Part shown: piece by piece, positions 21,351 to 32,885 of the stretch
Position numbering within the stretch: position 1 is the first letter of the stretch
Layout of the letters: each line of letters starts with the position of its first letter
From: Pomphorhynchus laevis
Lineage: Eukaryota; Acanthocephala; Palaeacanthocephala; Echinorhynchida; Pomphorhynchidae
DNA: 64,000 bases
Assembly (NCBI GenBank): GCA_012934845.2
Contig: WNNJ02001050.1
Coordinates: 1-64,000 of the forward strand
Reading direction: 5' to 3'
Position numbers and translations under genes: made by a program
The notes under the pieces: generated by a model
The model's input: the letters and a program-made list of their open reading frames with translations, nothing else
What the model was told of the DNA's origin: nothing
Database searches by the model: none

Positions 21351-22679
21351 CTAAAAACAAGTTGTTTATTTTTTTCTCGGGGATGACTCGCCATATAAAG
21401 ATTAAATTTGATTCGAATGTAATTCTGAACGATATAATTTATAATTTATAAATTATGAGTTTATTATATAATTGATATAAATTATATAATATTATATATT
21501 ACAATTTTTATAATAATATAATTTAAATATTATCTACGAATCAGATTTTTCAATAAAAAATCCAACTCCATAGAAGAACATTTCGATTTTTCGACATATA
21601 TTAGATTTCGCTAGTGATGCCGAATACTGATCCTTTTTTATATTTCTCGTTGTTGTTCGGTTTATTTTTATAGTGTTTTCTTTTTATTTATTGTAACAAG
21701 GAACAATTTACCTTCACTTTGAAAATGCTTTTATTTTTTGAACGTCCGACAGTAAATTAGAAAGAATGTCGAAAAGTCCTGTTCTTTTCTAAAAATGTTA
21801 GGGGTAGTATGAGTGTCACATGGTTCATACAACGAAAAGTATTACCTAAGTTTTGTTCACCTGTGCAGACGCTGTCTGTAGAAGTCGAAACTTTTTACAT
21901 GCTCCAACATGCATCTCAAGATCCGATGTATATTACATGCTTAATCAGTAGTTCAGACTGAACTCTTCTATCATACAATCTATTATGTTTTAATATGAAA
22001 AATGCGGAATATACCCATCTGTGTAAATTCTATTTTTTATTTCGTGGTTTAATTTATTTTTTAACTTTTAAAGAGACTAATTCAACAAATGTTGTTGTTT
22101 TTACAATGATTTCTAGAATGTGCTACGTAGTAATGCTCCATGCTTTTTGAACGAAGTGGTAAAACACAAATATAAGTTCTCTATATTTTCCAAATTAGCA
22201 ACAAGTTGTCTACATTTTGTGAAAACTTGAATTCAAATTTAGAGAACATTATTATACTTTTAATCTCTAAAATGAGTGTATTTTATTAGACCGTGCAAAT
22301 TTGTGATTAGTCAAATCTAGACTGATCACAAATTTGAAAAATATTAAAATCTACTGCTTATGTATGTTATCGCTGTTTTTTTCGTTTGATTGGTGATCTA
22401 CTTTAAATGCGAATAACTTTTTCACTGTAAGATGACAAGATTATGTAGACAAGATTATGGACATTTTGTTCCATCTTCACCATATTTATGCATGGAGTTT
22501 TTGCATTTAATAAAATCCTTTATTTATTTCAATAACTTTGCAATCACAAGCACACAACTATCAATAGTAATAGTGTCAACACACATAACTAAATTTAATT
22601 ATACAATAGAAATTAGATTAATTTAATAGAATATATGAATTACACTTTAAAATCGTAAATTAAAATTTGAATACAAAAA
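21351..22679. other. AT-rich spacer, nothing recognised
   Basis: Includes AT palindromes around 21420-21530 (ATAATTTATAATTTATAAATTAT). No coding segment or repeat family was recognised. Confidence 0.5.
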
Positions 22680-22925
22680 TCCGCTGCTATGTTGGGTCGA
22701 GGAATAGGGCCCTAAACCTAATTACATAGCAGTTCATCCTGTTGACTTCTAATCCTTATTATGGTACATCGTCTGTTATTTATATTAGTCAATTCATAGC
22801 AATTGACTTTTATTTTAAATTTCAATTTTAAATTTTAACTTAATATATAAATTATATAAAATATTATAACAATTATTTATTATATATCTTTATTTTCAAT
22901 TTATGTAGTCTCAGTTATCTGATCT
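22680..22925 (+). repeat. Family D tail, plus strand
   Basis: Matches the 3' end of family D: GCTGCTATGTTGGGTCGAGG, CATAGCAGTTCATCCTG, TTGACTTCTAATCC, TTATTTATATTAGTCAATTC, an AT-rich run, and CTCAGTTATCTGAT at the end. Only the terminal 245 bp is present; the RT part is missing. Confidence 0.7.
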
Positions 22926-25110
22926 GATAATTTGTTTTTTATTTATGGAATTCTGAGAGTTTGATCGGAAGAGAGGTATATGACCATTAGTGAATTACTA
23001 AATACTGTATTCACAAAAGACACAGTTGTATTTGACAGGGTAGGAAACGATTTCTAAAACAAATAGCTCATTTCTAATATTATCATTTCATGTACGGTAT
23101 GCACATATTTTATGCAAAGTAGTTTTGAAAGACGTAAAAACGTATTAAAGTAGGTTTTTTTTCAAAAAGCTAGTCATGCTTTTTGTAACTACATGTTATT
23201 ATAGATATTGTTTTCCGAGCTAGAAGTGCTATTCGTGTGCATATTATTTATAGCCATCAATTTATAAGCAAGCTAATAATAATTAATAGGCCCTAGTCGA
23301 GTTATGTTAAGGAAGTCCGAGAAAATTTCGAGTGTTTTGTACACAAATCGAATGGAGCTATATAATATGTGCTGGTTTAAAAAGATGTGTACGCCACATA
23401 GTATAGCACCCTCAGATGATAATATAGATACCAGGGATTCACAGTTCAAAATGTGTGGCAACCACTGTTGTGAATCTGCCATCGTTCTTTGTTAATCAAA
23501 GATTGGAACATTGAGTGATTGACTACTCTCTGAATGCATCATATATATTCTTTTGTATTTCAATATTATTTGATTTTATACTACTGAACTAATGTTATTG
23601 AAATTTTTAGCTCTCTTAATTTATCCGATTGTTATAATTTTAGAGTCCGAATTATTGACTGAAAACATACCAATCTTTTGTTGCCCAGTATATTACGTAT
23701 ACACGACATTTTAAAACGTGGCGCCTGTTGAAATAAATTCATATTGCTATTATTCAATTGATCCGATTATGTCTAAAACAATAAACCGAGTTTTAATGTT
23801 ATTATTTGAATTGGGTTGGAAAGCGTTCTGTACGTAAGTATCACATTTTATTGAGTTTCTGTTGCATTTTTTTTAACAAATATGACTATATTACTCTAAT
23901 AACAACATATTTACCAGTTTCGCGAATTTGGAAACATATTTCTTCTATAAAAGCAAATCCCTTTAAACTTTGTAACGAAATCAGTATTTGATAATAAATA
24001 CTAAATCCACAATCTTCTTCCATTTCAAATATATATTATTATAGGAACGAAGAATCCTGGTGATGATAGCAGGAGCTATCGAAATATAGAATTTTAATCA
24101 AATAAAGGATATTTTCTTCTTCGTTCCTATAATAATATAAATCAGTATTTGTTTAAATTAAGTAAGAATTGAAACTATTATATATATCCACATAACAAGA
24201 TAATGTGGTATCAACCGTACATCTGTTGGTTATTGCTGCATTGTTCGTTCATCATATATTTGTGTATATTTTTTATTAAAATTATTTAAATAAAGACCAT
24301 TATATTTAACAATATTTATTAATATGCATGCCTAATTTGTAAAGTAAGCAGGTTTATATATAGATTAAAGCGTCTATATTAATATAGTCGATGCTATTAT
24401 ATTTAGAATATTTTTGAATATTTAATACATTAAATAAATTAATTATATTAAATATAATTAAAATATTTAATATTTAAAAATATTATATTTTAGATATTTA
24501 AATATTATATTTGCAACATTTAAAATACTTTTGAAATAACGCTTTTTTATAGTAGCATATACATTGACAATGCTGAATTAATACTTTCTTCATTCAATGT
24601 ACCTTTTATATTTTTTAAAAATATCACAACTAAATATTGCTATATTAGATGTGTAAAATTGCATTGATTATTACTATTATAGATCGCGTTTTTTCTATTG
24701 CATATGATTACAATGTCAGTTTGCCTACTGTATAGCGCGTTTTTAAGTAGAAGATAATTGATAGTTTTGAAAAGACATTTCCGTGCTCTGGTTTTGATTT
24801 TTCTCGACCCAACACGGTTACAAAATAGATACATACTAAAGTACAATGTATTTTATCATTGGTATTATCTCTACCACATGCAAAGATTCACGTTAGCCTC
24901 ATATTTATTTATCAAACTGTGCCTTTTCAAGGTGTATAATTTTCATTAAGTCATGTGTAGAATTTTCATTAAGTCATAATTGATTTTACTCGTTGATTTT
25001 AAACGTTTGCTACGCTTTTAGTTTCAATTGTTTTTTTGTTTATTTACATTTTTTGAATACATTATAATTGTAGTCTTCAACACTGAGGCATTTTCATCCT
25101 TAAAAAATCG
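22926..25110. other. AT-rich spacer with a foldback at 24035-24135
   Basis: Between 24035 and 24135 inverted arms ATTATTATAGGAACGAAGAA enclose CTGGTGAT-GATAGC-AGGA-GCTATC-GAAAT, the cleanest hairpin of the hammerhead-like motif in the window. Short frames at 23304-23495 on both strands have no recognisable homology. Nothing else is seen. Confidence 0.6.
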
Positions 25111-25114
25111 GTAA

Positions 25115-27890
25115 CCGGTTGATCGCTTAAACACTCGAGTATAAACTTGCATTACCTCGCTGAACCGCTACGCTCAATCGCTGAATGAGAAAAGCCGTTG
25201 ATTGAATTTCATCTGTGGTCCCGGACATCATATTTCCGATCTCTTCGATAAAATACGAAATTTCATTGCCCAAGACACCCAAGGACTCAACAGCTACTGG
25301 AACGAATGTATAGATCCTAATATCGATCTCGTTGTACTTTTCCTTCTTCTTGCATTCTGCAAAGCGGCTACCTCACCTGTCCGAATGACTGCTTTATCCT
25401 CGTAATTCGCCGCTTGATGGTTTATGCAGGTAGCGTCCCAAATTAGTATTTTACCATTCTTCCGAAGAACCAAAGTTCCTCCATCCGGTCGTTTGCCATC
25501 GCTGCGACACAATCCGACCGGCTCTAATCGAGGTATCCCCGCTGAAGACAAAGCCATTCGAATTATGTGGTTCAACTCGGAGTGTCGAGTGTGTCGGGAT
25601 TTGCTGTTTCGACAGTTCAGACGGTGCAAGCCCGATGCGTTGTTGGTATTTCCGCATCCACATATGAATTCCACGCTAAATTTGATGCCGAGTCGTAGGG
25701 CCACGGCGATTATTAAAGATACGTCGTCCAATCTGGTGCCAACCGCCGAGATTGGAAGTACCTTAAGGAAAGCTCCAGAGTCCCTGCCTACCGCTCCGAG
25801 CAGTCTAGCTCAACATTTAGAAGAATCGGCCTCCAACAAGAGTGAACTAATATCGATCATGTGCATTGGATGAAACCAACGTTTTTGCTTATGTTTTTTC
25901 GTTGACAACTCTTTCCCGCACACAGCCGTCCATCTGCGCATGCCATTTTTGGAATCCGAGCAGTAAACTTTGCTGGTTGCTTCAAGGTTTGGTCTGCCAA
26001 TGCCTTTACGAGAACCGACGTGCCTGCAATTGAGGATAAATATGCCGACAGTGATATAACTTCACTGCGATATAGATCTAAGCCACCCAAGTCAATCGAC
26101 AGAGTTGCTTGTTACCATGCCTTATCATCCAGATATAAATTCAATATGTTGGCCATAGCGAACTTTAGAATTTCGTCGTAATGCTTTAATGACGGGCAGG
26201 AAGAGTAAGGCGCAAACAGCGCATCCTGTCTAGATAGATCGACCATTCGGTTGATTGACAGTGTTCTGGAGAAGCGATACGCATTGATTCACGGTTTCAT
26301 TGACCGCAAATCGCTTCCTACTGGAGTGCCCAAGATGACAGCGTCGTTGGGATCAGTCAGAATGCATTCGGGAATCAAGTCCAACAATCGAATTTGATCC
26401 TTAGAATCTCGGATCATTTACTCTGACTTTTGAGGATTTAATGCCAGTCCAATTATCCAATAATCGTCCCCTGATCTATTATGTTAGCTACATCCGAATA
26501 AATCGTATGTGAGTCACACCCCCCCCCAAAAAAATACAATCGTCGAGATACCATGCGCAAAACGGTGACTGGTAGAGTTTGACCGACAACTTCGTTTAGG
26601 CAAGCGAGAAAAGCAGGGGACCGAGAGCGTCCCCTTGTTGAACACTTTCGGCTGACTGAATTATTGGTGTGCCGACAATAAGTTGACTATCACCACCGTA
26701 GCACTGGTTGACGAGTGGCAGGTAAGCTCGTAGCTTACTGCGAACCATTTCAATCATGTGGCCACGGTTGACAATGTTAAACGTGTTATGAAAATCTAAC
26801 TTGGCAAACGTAACTCCAGAAACTAATGCGTTTGCGAGAAAGTATCTGGACGCGTGACTCACAGCTTCAACTCCTCGAGGTATTCCAACGTCAAATTGTC
26901 GAGGCACAAACTCACCTAGAATATTGTTTGATGTCAAACGTGCGGCAATCTTTGCTGCCAAGCGGTGCAACGTACAACTCACAGCAATCAGGCGAATACT
27001 GCCATTAGGTTTCTGTAATGCCATCACCTTAGCGCCGCAGAAATTTTTTTATAGATTCTGGCACACAACCTTTTAGAACGACGGTGATAAATTCGGCCAA
27101 TGATTGAACTAAGCGATAACCTGAAAGGCCGTACGATGGACTAATCACGTCTTTTAGATGCAGTGCACTGAGAACATCCAATCCACTTGAGGAAGCATTG
27201 GGAAATGAGCGAAGAGCCGAAAACATGATATCCGTAGAGACAACATGGAAGGCACAAGGTGGTACACTGTGAATTTGAACTTCCGTATTTGTCCCATTCT
27301 AATTGGTTAGTTCGTAAGGGCCGTTTGAACCTTAGTTCTGGCAAAACTTGATCGTCGAATTGCACTATTCCGCTATCGCTGCTCACTAATCTGATTGCGC
27401 CGTGAGCATCGCTATCTTAGAGTTTTTCCGAAACTCTGCGACAAAGATTTCTATTGGCCTCGCCACCATCTACTTTAGTTTGGCTACCGAGTCTGTCGCG
27501 CTTTCGCGCCACAGCGTCATCAACTGACCTGGTTGAGAAGGCTTCTTTTATCTTCTGAGTCAAACTGTGATTGATTTTTTCCTTAGTTATTACAGGCACG
27601 CTAATAACCTTCTTGCGAACATTAACAGTTTGATCCAACCATCTTCCCTCTGGTAATCCCTCGCAATATCAGAGAGTATACTGAAAAGAGTTGTAGCTAC
27701 CTGATGCCTGGCAGATCTGGGAATCCGTCGCACCAACCAGACTCGTAGCGTCCCAAAAACGAGGTTTCCGATTGTTCTCCTGAAAGTGTGTTGTCAGCCT
27801 GAGCATCAAGTGATGCTGAATTATTTTTAGAAATAGGCGTTTGACCAGAACCGGGGCAGCCGAGAGATGGACCATGCCGGCGTATTTAAT
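25115..27890 (-). mobile_element. LINE of unassigned clade (family F), copy 1 (minus)
   Basis: The minus strand reads, in order, ALRSFPNASSSGLDVLSAL (usual form SFP.GS.AGPDGL; 27222-27165), KPNGSIRLIAVSCTLHRLAAK (27010-26950), FAKLDFHNTFN (RT motif A), SAESVQQGDALGPLLFSLA (26660-26596), WYLDDCIFLGG (about 26555-26520), and C-terminal EPVGLCRSDGKRPDGGTL, ILIWDATC, FVPVAVESLGVLGNE and IQRLSVAVQRGNA (to about 25125). This RT type, with WYLDD and the GKRPDG C-terminal block, occurs in many invertebrate genomes; I cannot name its clade with confidence. It is badly decayed, with many stops. A second copy lies at 60.3-62.2 kb. Confidence 0.8.
25294..25731 (-). pseudogene. C-terminal domain of the family F polymerase
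   Basis: A 145-codon open piece. FICGCGNTNNASGLHRLNCR is a cysteine/histidine cluster (C.CG...G.H.L.C) of zinc-binding type; RHSELNHIIRMALSSAGIP, EPVGLCRSDGKRPDGGTL and ILIWDATCINHQAANYE follow. The last block resembles the conserved WD.T segment that ends these proteins and may be related to nuclease folds, but that is inference. The frame then shifts and resumes as TFVPVAVESLGV. This is a remnant of an element protein, not a host gene. Confidence 0.7.
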
Positions 27891-29039
27891 TTGTAAGTTA
27901 AACAGAAAAATCTTGTTGTTTTTAATTAATTAGATATCAGATGTTTTTTTCTGAAAATTCAATAGTAAGAGTTCATTCGTACGTATTTTGCTTAATGTTT
28001 CATTATAGCGTGTTTGCTTTAGCAGCATGTTTTTGAATCAAAATGTTTCAAGATTTTATTTTACTAAAACATTTTGTTTAAAAATAAGTAGAGACTATCA
28101 AATATCATCATTATTTCGTAAATATTACTGTTCTACATTGCGTTAACTGTTTTGTTACTGTGTTTCTAGCTTTCCATTTCTTTTTGTTGGAGTTACAATG
28201 GCCACCGGATTTCAAATTGGTCTTACTGTAGAAATGCGATGATGTTTTTTGTTTCGAAACAATGAAGTTTGGTTAAATAGCGTTTATTTCTTTTCCTGTT
28301 TTGTTAAAATTGTAGCAATTAGAATTAGTTCAAATTTTAGTGATGTGTGCGATTTGACAACACAAAGGTAACTACTTTTCTATTTTGAATACTTTTTCGA
28401 TATTTATACAAATAATATTTTACGGAAGAATTTCATCGTTAGTTTTTCTTGCTATCATACGGTTTCAGTGTTAGCAAGTCTCAATTATTAAATTGCATTT
28501 TGAAGGTAATTCTATTTACAAAAACGATAAGTAAACTTGATAAGTAAAGGTTTAATAAAAATAGAAAAGATATCAGAAAAAAATTAAAATGCAATTCAAA
28601 TCAATAAGCAAAAATATTGTAAAATAATATTGTAAATCCGTTGTTCATCATCGATATGACTTTTATGATTAAGTGTCGAGAGTGAAAGAAACTTGTTTTT
28701 ACAGTAATATTGTCAAATGTTCAAGAATAACCAACCATTATCATTTCCAGGACAAGATTATTATAAAATTTAGCATAAAAATAATAAATTTTATAAGTTA
28801 TAATTAAATTTTATAATTATTGATTATGATACAATTTGGCATTATTTATTGAAATTAATTAATATTAATATTAATGAATTATTTTATTAATTTATTTTAT
28901 TTTTATATTTTGATAGCTGCTACTAACATCATCGGATAAATAAAACACGATTTTAAATTGTTTTGTTTTTTCTTATGATGTATTTGCTGGTGTAATATAT
29001 ATCTGATTTTGATATTAACCGAGTACCTCTAAACAGGGC
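27891..29039. other. AT-rich spacer with a worn hammerhead-like motif (28902-28940, minus)
   Basis: On the minus strand at 28940-28902: CCGATGATGTTAGTAGCAGC, then TATCAAAATAT. No coding region was recognised. Confidence 0.45.
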
Positions 29040-29440
29040 CAGGCTGCTGTGTAATGCCAGAAATATCTGGATATTCTATAGATAACGAGTGCAGCGACAA
29101 TTCAGCAACACCCTCTGTCTAGTGTTTTAAAATGGACCGAACAGCAATTTGATATGGTAAAGAGCATAAGCCTCAGTCAATTAAGCAAAGTGTCGGAAAC
29201 GCCTTCAGTCACAATGTCGCAGAGGCAACCGAAACGACCAGTTGGTACTTCATTCTACTGATGAGTGTTGCCGGGTACTCTATTATTCGATGTTGAAGTG
29301 GTCGTCTAGAAGTGGCATGGCGACTGAAAGTTGTGAATCAAAGTCCAGTCTAACAAGCAACACCATTTTGTTGTATAAATGCCGCATTTCGTAAGAAATT
29401 TTGAACCGTTGTTTACTCAGCACATCCGTCCACCAATATT
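29040..29440 (+). repeat. Single diverged monomer of the 362-bp satellite
   Basis: Matches the tandem array at 47.7-48.5 kb read in reverse: GTGCAGCGACAATTCAGCAA, CAATTAAGCAAAGTGTCGG, GGCAACCGAAACGACCAGT, TTCATTCTACTGATGAGTG, TTGCCGGGTACTC, and TCAAAGTCCAGTCTAACAAG. It shows the repeat is also dispersed, not only tandem. Confidence 0.75.
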
Positions 29441-29486
29441 ATATATATTGTGTGAACTGCCTGTTGCTATTCTTTTTTCCATTCGG

Positions 29487-29580
29487 ATTTAATTTTATAA
29501 TTTTTCAATTAGTGAAATTATTGAGACAACAATCAGTGTTGTTTCAATAATTTAACTGATTGAAAAATTATATAAATTAC
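29487..29580. repeat. Near-perfect foldback
   Basis: Arms of about 41 bp (AATTTTATAATTTTTCAATT, then AGTGAAATTATTGAGACAAC, and their complement) around a 5-bp loop, ATCAG. No GAAAT core, so it is a different foldback family. It lies just upstream of PLE-3 and of a segment (AGGAGGCATAAACACCAG, 29596-29613) that recurs at 37344-37361. Confidence 0.7.
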
Positions 29581-30214
29581 TGTTTTCCTCATGAGGAGGC
29601 ATAAACACCAGGCATCATTCTATATATCCTTATCAGACCAATAAAAAGAACCGGATTATTATCGCAATATTCAAAGTCGCTACGTATGCTCAGTCATCAT
29701 ATGTGTGACGACAAACTTCAACAACGGTATACGCGTTTCGCTCTAACGGAGCGTCCTATCAAGGATAGGAAAGCGTCCTTTAGCTCTAAGCGTCCTATCA
29801 AGGATCCCGAAGGCAGTTCATCTCATCAACAGAATATACTAAAAGCTTCCGCGAGAGGAACCTGCAAAGCCAAAGAAGAACAAAGGCGCTCGTTTATGCC
29901 CAATATATACGATTCCGCCTTAACGAATCTATAACAACAAAGAGACTACGGATCAAAAAAATATATGCAATTCAATACGAAACTTATGAGTTACATTTCA
30001 GTCAGACATTTTATTACAAAAATGGACCCGTATTGTCAAAACGACATAGCTACAATTGACAAGGATTTTATGGCAGGCTTACTTAAATATCTTTCATACG
30101 TGCAAAGGCGATGTCGATCAGTCGTTATATTTGAAACTTCTGAAAACAAAATGTCGTAAATTAAGGTATCTTATCGGTAGGGATGTCCATTATGACTAAT
30201 TATCAAACCTTACT

Positions 30215-31261
30215 TTGAAGTCTAACTGCAGGTATTCACGACGTAAAGTCCCGACAACAACTGTAATCAATAAAGTGATGAACCTTTCTTTCTCAGAACT
30301 GTCTACAGACCAACAAGAGGTACTGTCACTTGGGCTATCATTTGCAACAATGCCTAGAGAATTGGAAAGGCTGAAATTGATAGATATCATACGTTATATG
30401 CCAAAGGCTATGTTTACAGATGAAAACCGCGTCATCACAACCACTGAAAGACAAGCCAGGTTACATGCACCCGAAATACAAAAATATGTTACAATTTCAC
30501 CAAACATACGCAGAGAAAGTAATTTAAAGCCGAATCTAACAGCCGCCATAAAGGAATTGAGCAATAATGAAGAAATCATAATATTACCGGCAGATAAAGG
30601 CAGTAAAACTGTTGTACTTAACAAAAGAGATTACATCAATGAAGGACTAAGACAGCTACAGTCAGGCACATATAAAAAAGTCAACAATTTAGACTTTAAC
30701 AAAACTATGGAAAATGTAAAAACAACAATCCAAAAACATGTGCACGATGAACTACTTGCAAAATCCTTAAACGTGTCAAATCCTTTACAAGGGTACATGC
30801 ATATTTTACCAAAAATACACAAAAATCCTAACCCATGCCCGGGAAGACCTATAGTACGTAATTGTGGAACAATCTGTGAAAACACTTCACGGTATCTACA
30901 CAGAATACTCTACCCAATCCTTACTGACCGGCCATCCTTTATATCTAGCACAGATGAATTCATGCGTGAGTTTGAGAAATTTCGACCGAATATACGTAAA
31001 ACGTCTATGTTGTGTACTCTAGACATAGTGTCTCTATTTACATCAATTGCACACGACAATGGTCTGAAAGCCATAAGTAAATTCATATCCGACACGGGTG
31101 CTTCCCAAAGCGATACTGATGATACAATACATATTTTGAAAATGGATCTGAGTTTAAATATTTTTGATTTCAATGGGCAGCTCTACATGCAGTTAATTGG
31201 AGCCGCGAAGGGGACTCCCGTTGGTGTAACCTACGCTGGATTGTATGTTGCTGCAGTATAA
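30215..31261 (+). CDS. PLE-3 reverse transcriptase, N-terminal and finger-palm part
   Basis: 348 codons. LPADKGSKTVVLNKRDY (124-140) is the PLE 'ADKG' block, ILPKIHKNPNPCPGRPIV (197-214) the LPKIHK block, LCTLDIVSLFTSI (266-278) motif A with the first catalytic Asp, and LIGAAKGTPVGVTYAGLYV (327-345) motif B. Motif C (VDDVFCVWD) follows 56 bp after the stop, in another frame, at about 31317. PLE RTs are related to telomerase and prime on nicked DNA. The true start is upstream and in a different frame; ATG 30215 is just the first in this open segment. Confidence 0.85.
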   Translation: MKSNCRYSRRKVPTTTVINKVMNLSFSELSTDQQEVLSLGLSFATMPRELERLKLIDIIRYMPKAMFTDENRVITTTERQARLHAPEIQKYVTISPNIRRESNLKPNLTAAIKELSNNEEIIILPADKGSKTVVLNKRDYINEGLRQLQSGTYKKVNNLDFNKTMENVKTTIQKHVHDELLAKSLNVSNPLQGYMHILPKIHKNPNPCPGRPIVRNCGTICENTSRYLHRILYPILTDRPSFISSTDEFMREFEKFRPNIRKTSMLCTLDIVSLFTSIAHDNGLKAISKFISDTGASQSDTDDTIHILKMDLSLNIFDFNGQLYMQLIGAAKGTPVGVTYAGLYVAAV

Positions 31262-31643
31262 GAAAGAAATATCACCAAATGTTTATATAAACCAAGTCTA
31301 TGTCTGCCATAAGTTGACGATGTATTTTGTGTTTGGGATCATGCTCGAAAGAAACTATTCGAATTCATCGATGGTCTAAACTCTGAATCGGAACTCCTAT
31401 TCACGAGCATTACAGAGCAAGACGCTACTATAGTCAACTTTCTTGACGTGAAATTATCCAAAACAAGTACTAAATCATGGGAAACGTATATGTACCGCAA
31501 GTTTGGAGATACACGTAATCTCAACGAAGCGATCAGAGCAAAGAATATTTGCTCGAACAACGTCATCTTCAAACGTTGCCTTCTAGATATCCATAAAGAG
31601 TTTGTTGACCGCGGCTACACTCATAAATTGATACGAAGACAAT

Positions 31644-32159
31644 TTGATGATGCGAGGAGAATTCAATCAGCCAAAAATAAAGCAATTACCAGAACTCAAC
31701 TGCAAGGTTTCCGTCATCAAAAGTAGAATTTCGCACAGCATTGACGCTCAAATATTTGCTGAGAAGTTACAGAGGAAACGGATGAGTAAACTTTGTGATG
31801 ACAAAAGGTGTAAATGCTGCACCGATATGACTACGGCACAACATTTTTCAAATGCTGTCACAGGTTTACAGTATCCCGTTGATGGTGCATCATATACATC
31901 TGATAACATAGTTTATCTATGTGAATACACTCAATGTCATCAACAGTACATAGGCCAAACATCGGGAACAATGAACATACGCATGAACAACAGACGTGCG
32001 GACATCAAGGCAAGACGCACTAACCGTGACGATGCTGCAAATGACATTGTAACGAATTTCCCCCTATTCAATGAAGGTGAAAATTGTTGCATGCGACTTT
32101 GCAAATACTGCAAAGCGCAAACAATGCGAGCCGCGGTGGATCGCTCAATTAATGTTTGA
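31644..32159 (+). CDS. PLE-3 GIY-YIG endonuclease domain
   Basis: 171 codons. Residues 52-59 are the CDDKRCKCC linker, VYLCEYTQCHQQYIGQTSG (about 90-108) is the GIY-YIG core, and MNIRMNNRRADIKARRTNRD supplies the arginine-rich helix. TMRAAVDRSINV ends the domain. Upstream, ORF 31448-31726 (FLDVKLSKTSTKSWETYMYRKFGDTRN) carries the post-motif-C thumb of the RT and overlaps this frame, so one shift separates RT from nuclease. The domain supplies the nick for retrotransposition. Confidence 0.85.
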   Translation: MMMRGEFNQPKIKQLPELNCKVSVIKSRISHSIDAQIFAEKLQRKRMSKLCDDKRCKCCTDMTTAQHFSNAVTGLQYPVDGASYTSDNIVYLCEYTQCHQQYIGQTSGTMNIRMNNRRADIKARRTNRDDAANDIVTNFPLFNEGENCCMRLCKYCKAQTMRAAVDRSINV

Positions 32160-32250
32160 CAGCATATTGAACGCACATCACAGATACCGCCTTCCGTGAG
32201 TAGGAATAAATAGAGGCAAAACTGGGCAAAAAGCAGCTAAAAAGAGTGTT

Positions 32251-32285
32251 ACTGACGAAGGTTTTGGTGAAAAACCGATAGCTTC
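32251..32285 (+). other. Hammerhead-like core at the 3' end of PLE-3
   Basis: CTGACGA (32252-32258), then A, stem GGTTTT-GGTGA-AAAACC, then GATAGC. This fits CUGANGA, stem II, GAAA with a single change (GATA). It lies 92 bp after the endonuclease stop, the same relative place as in PLE-1. Confidence 0.6.
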
Positions 32286-32374
32286 TAATTTGTACACTCT
32301 TGGATATATATATATTTCATTGTTACAATTGAAAATTTTTTGATGACACACGTTGCTTTCATCCTATTTTTTAC

Positions 32375-32885
32375 ATATTTCGGATTTTTAATGGTTGCTG
32401 ACGATACTGAAATGTAGCGTACTGTTGTTAGCTCATAAATAGGATTGAAGAAAGATGCAGAATAAAAATGGTATCAAAAAAACAAATTAATTTTCTTCTA
32501 GGAAACAAATTAACAAATTATAGATGACTAGGTTAGCTTACAGATGGAATTAAATCAACGTCCAGTGTCATCATTTCAATTGAAACAATGATTGTACAAT
32601 TTAATTAGGAATCAAACTACAAATGACTAGCTTGATAATGGTAATTAATTTTGAAAATCAGAAATTATTTAAATTTAAGTTGTAAAATGTAATACGACAG
32701 CCTTTCATTCCATATAATTGTCAATAAAGCAGACCAGTCGATTGATCGTCAGCCAATGTTAAAAGGCCGAAGCATAGTTATTGAATCAGTAGCTGATGAG
32801 GTCCACCGATACTGAAATGTAGTGTACTACTAATAACTTATAAATAGGATTAAATCAACGTGCATAATAAATAATAATTAACATT
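32375..32885 (+). repeat. Two SINE-type tails in AT-rich sequence
   Basis: At 32397-32455: GCTGACGATACTGAAATGTAG, then CGTACTGTTGTTAGCTC, ATAAATAGGATTGAAG. At 32764-32855: GGCCGAAGC, then GTAGCTGATGAGGTCC, ACCGATACTGAAATGTAG, TGTACTACTAATAACTT, ATAAATAGGATTAAATC. Both match the tail of the tRNA-derived SINE and of the 42.8-43.5 kb palindrome. Their tRNA heads are not visible. Confidence 0.6.

Larger units (their letters stand above)
29686..32290 (+). mobile_element. Penelope-like element PLE-3, nearly full length
   Basis: The N-terminal region (29690-30210) includes LLKTKCRKLRYLIGRDVHYD. Then come the PLE RT (30215-31720), a cysteine linker, a GIY-YIG endonuclease (about 31890-32156) and a hammerhead-like 3' core (32252-32281). 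Order and length (about 2.6 kb) are those of a complete PLE of the endonuclease-bearing type. A few breaks interrupt it, one at the Tyr of the catalytic YVDD (TAA for TAT/TAC at 31314-31316). It is younger and more complete than PLE-1 and PLE-2. The linker CDDKRCKCC resembles PLE-1, which may be the same lineage. Confidence 0.88.
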
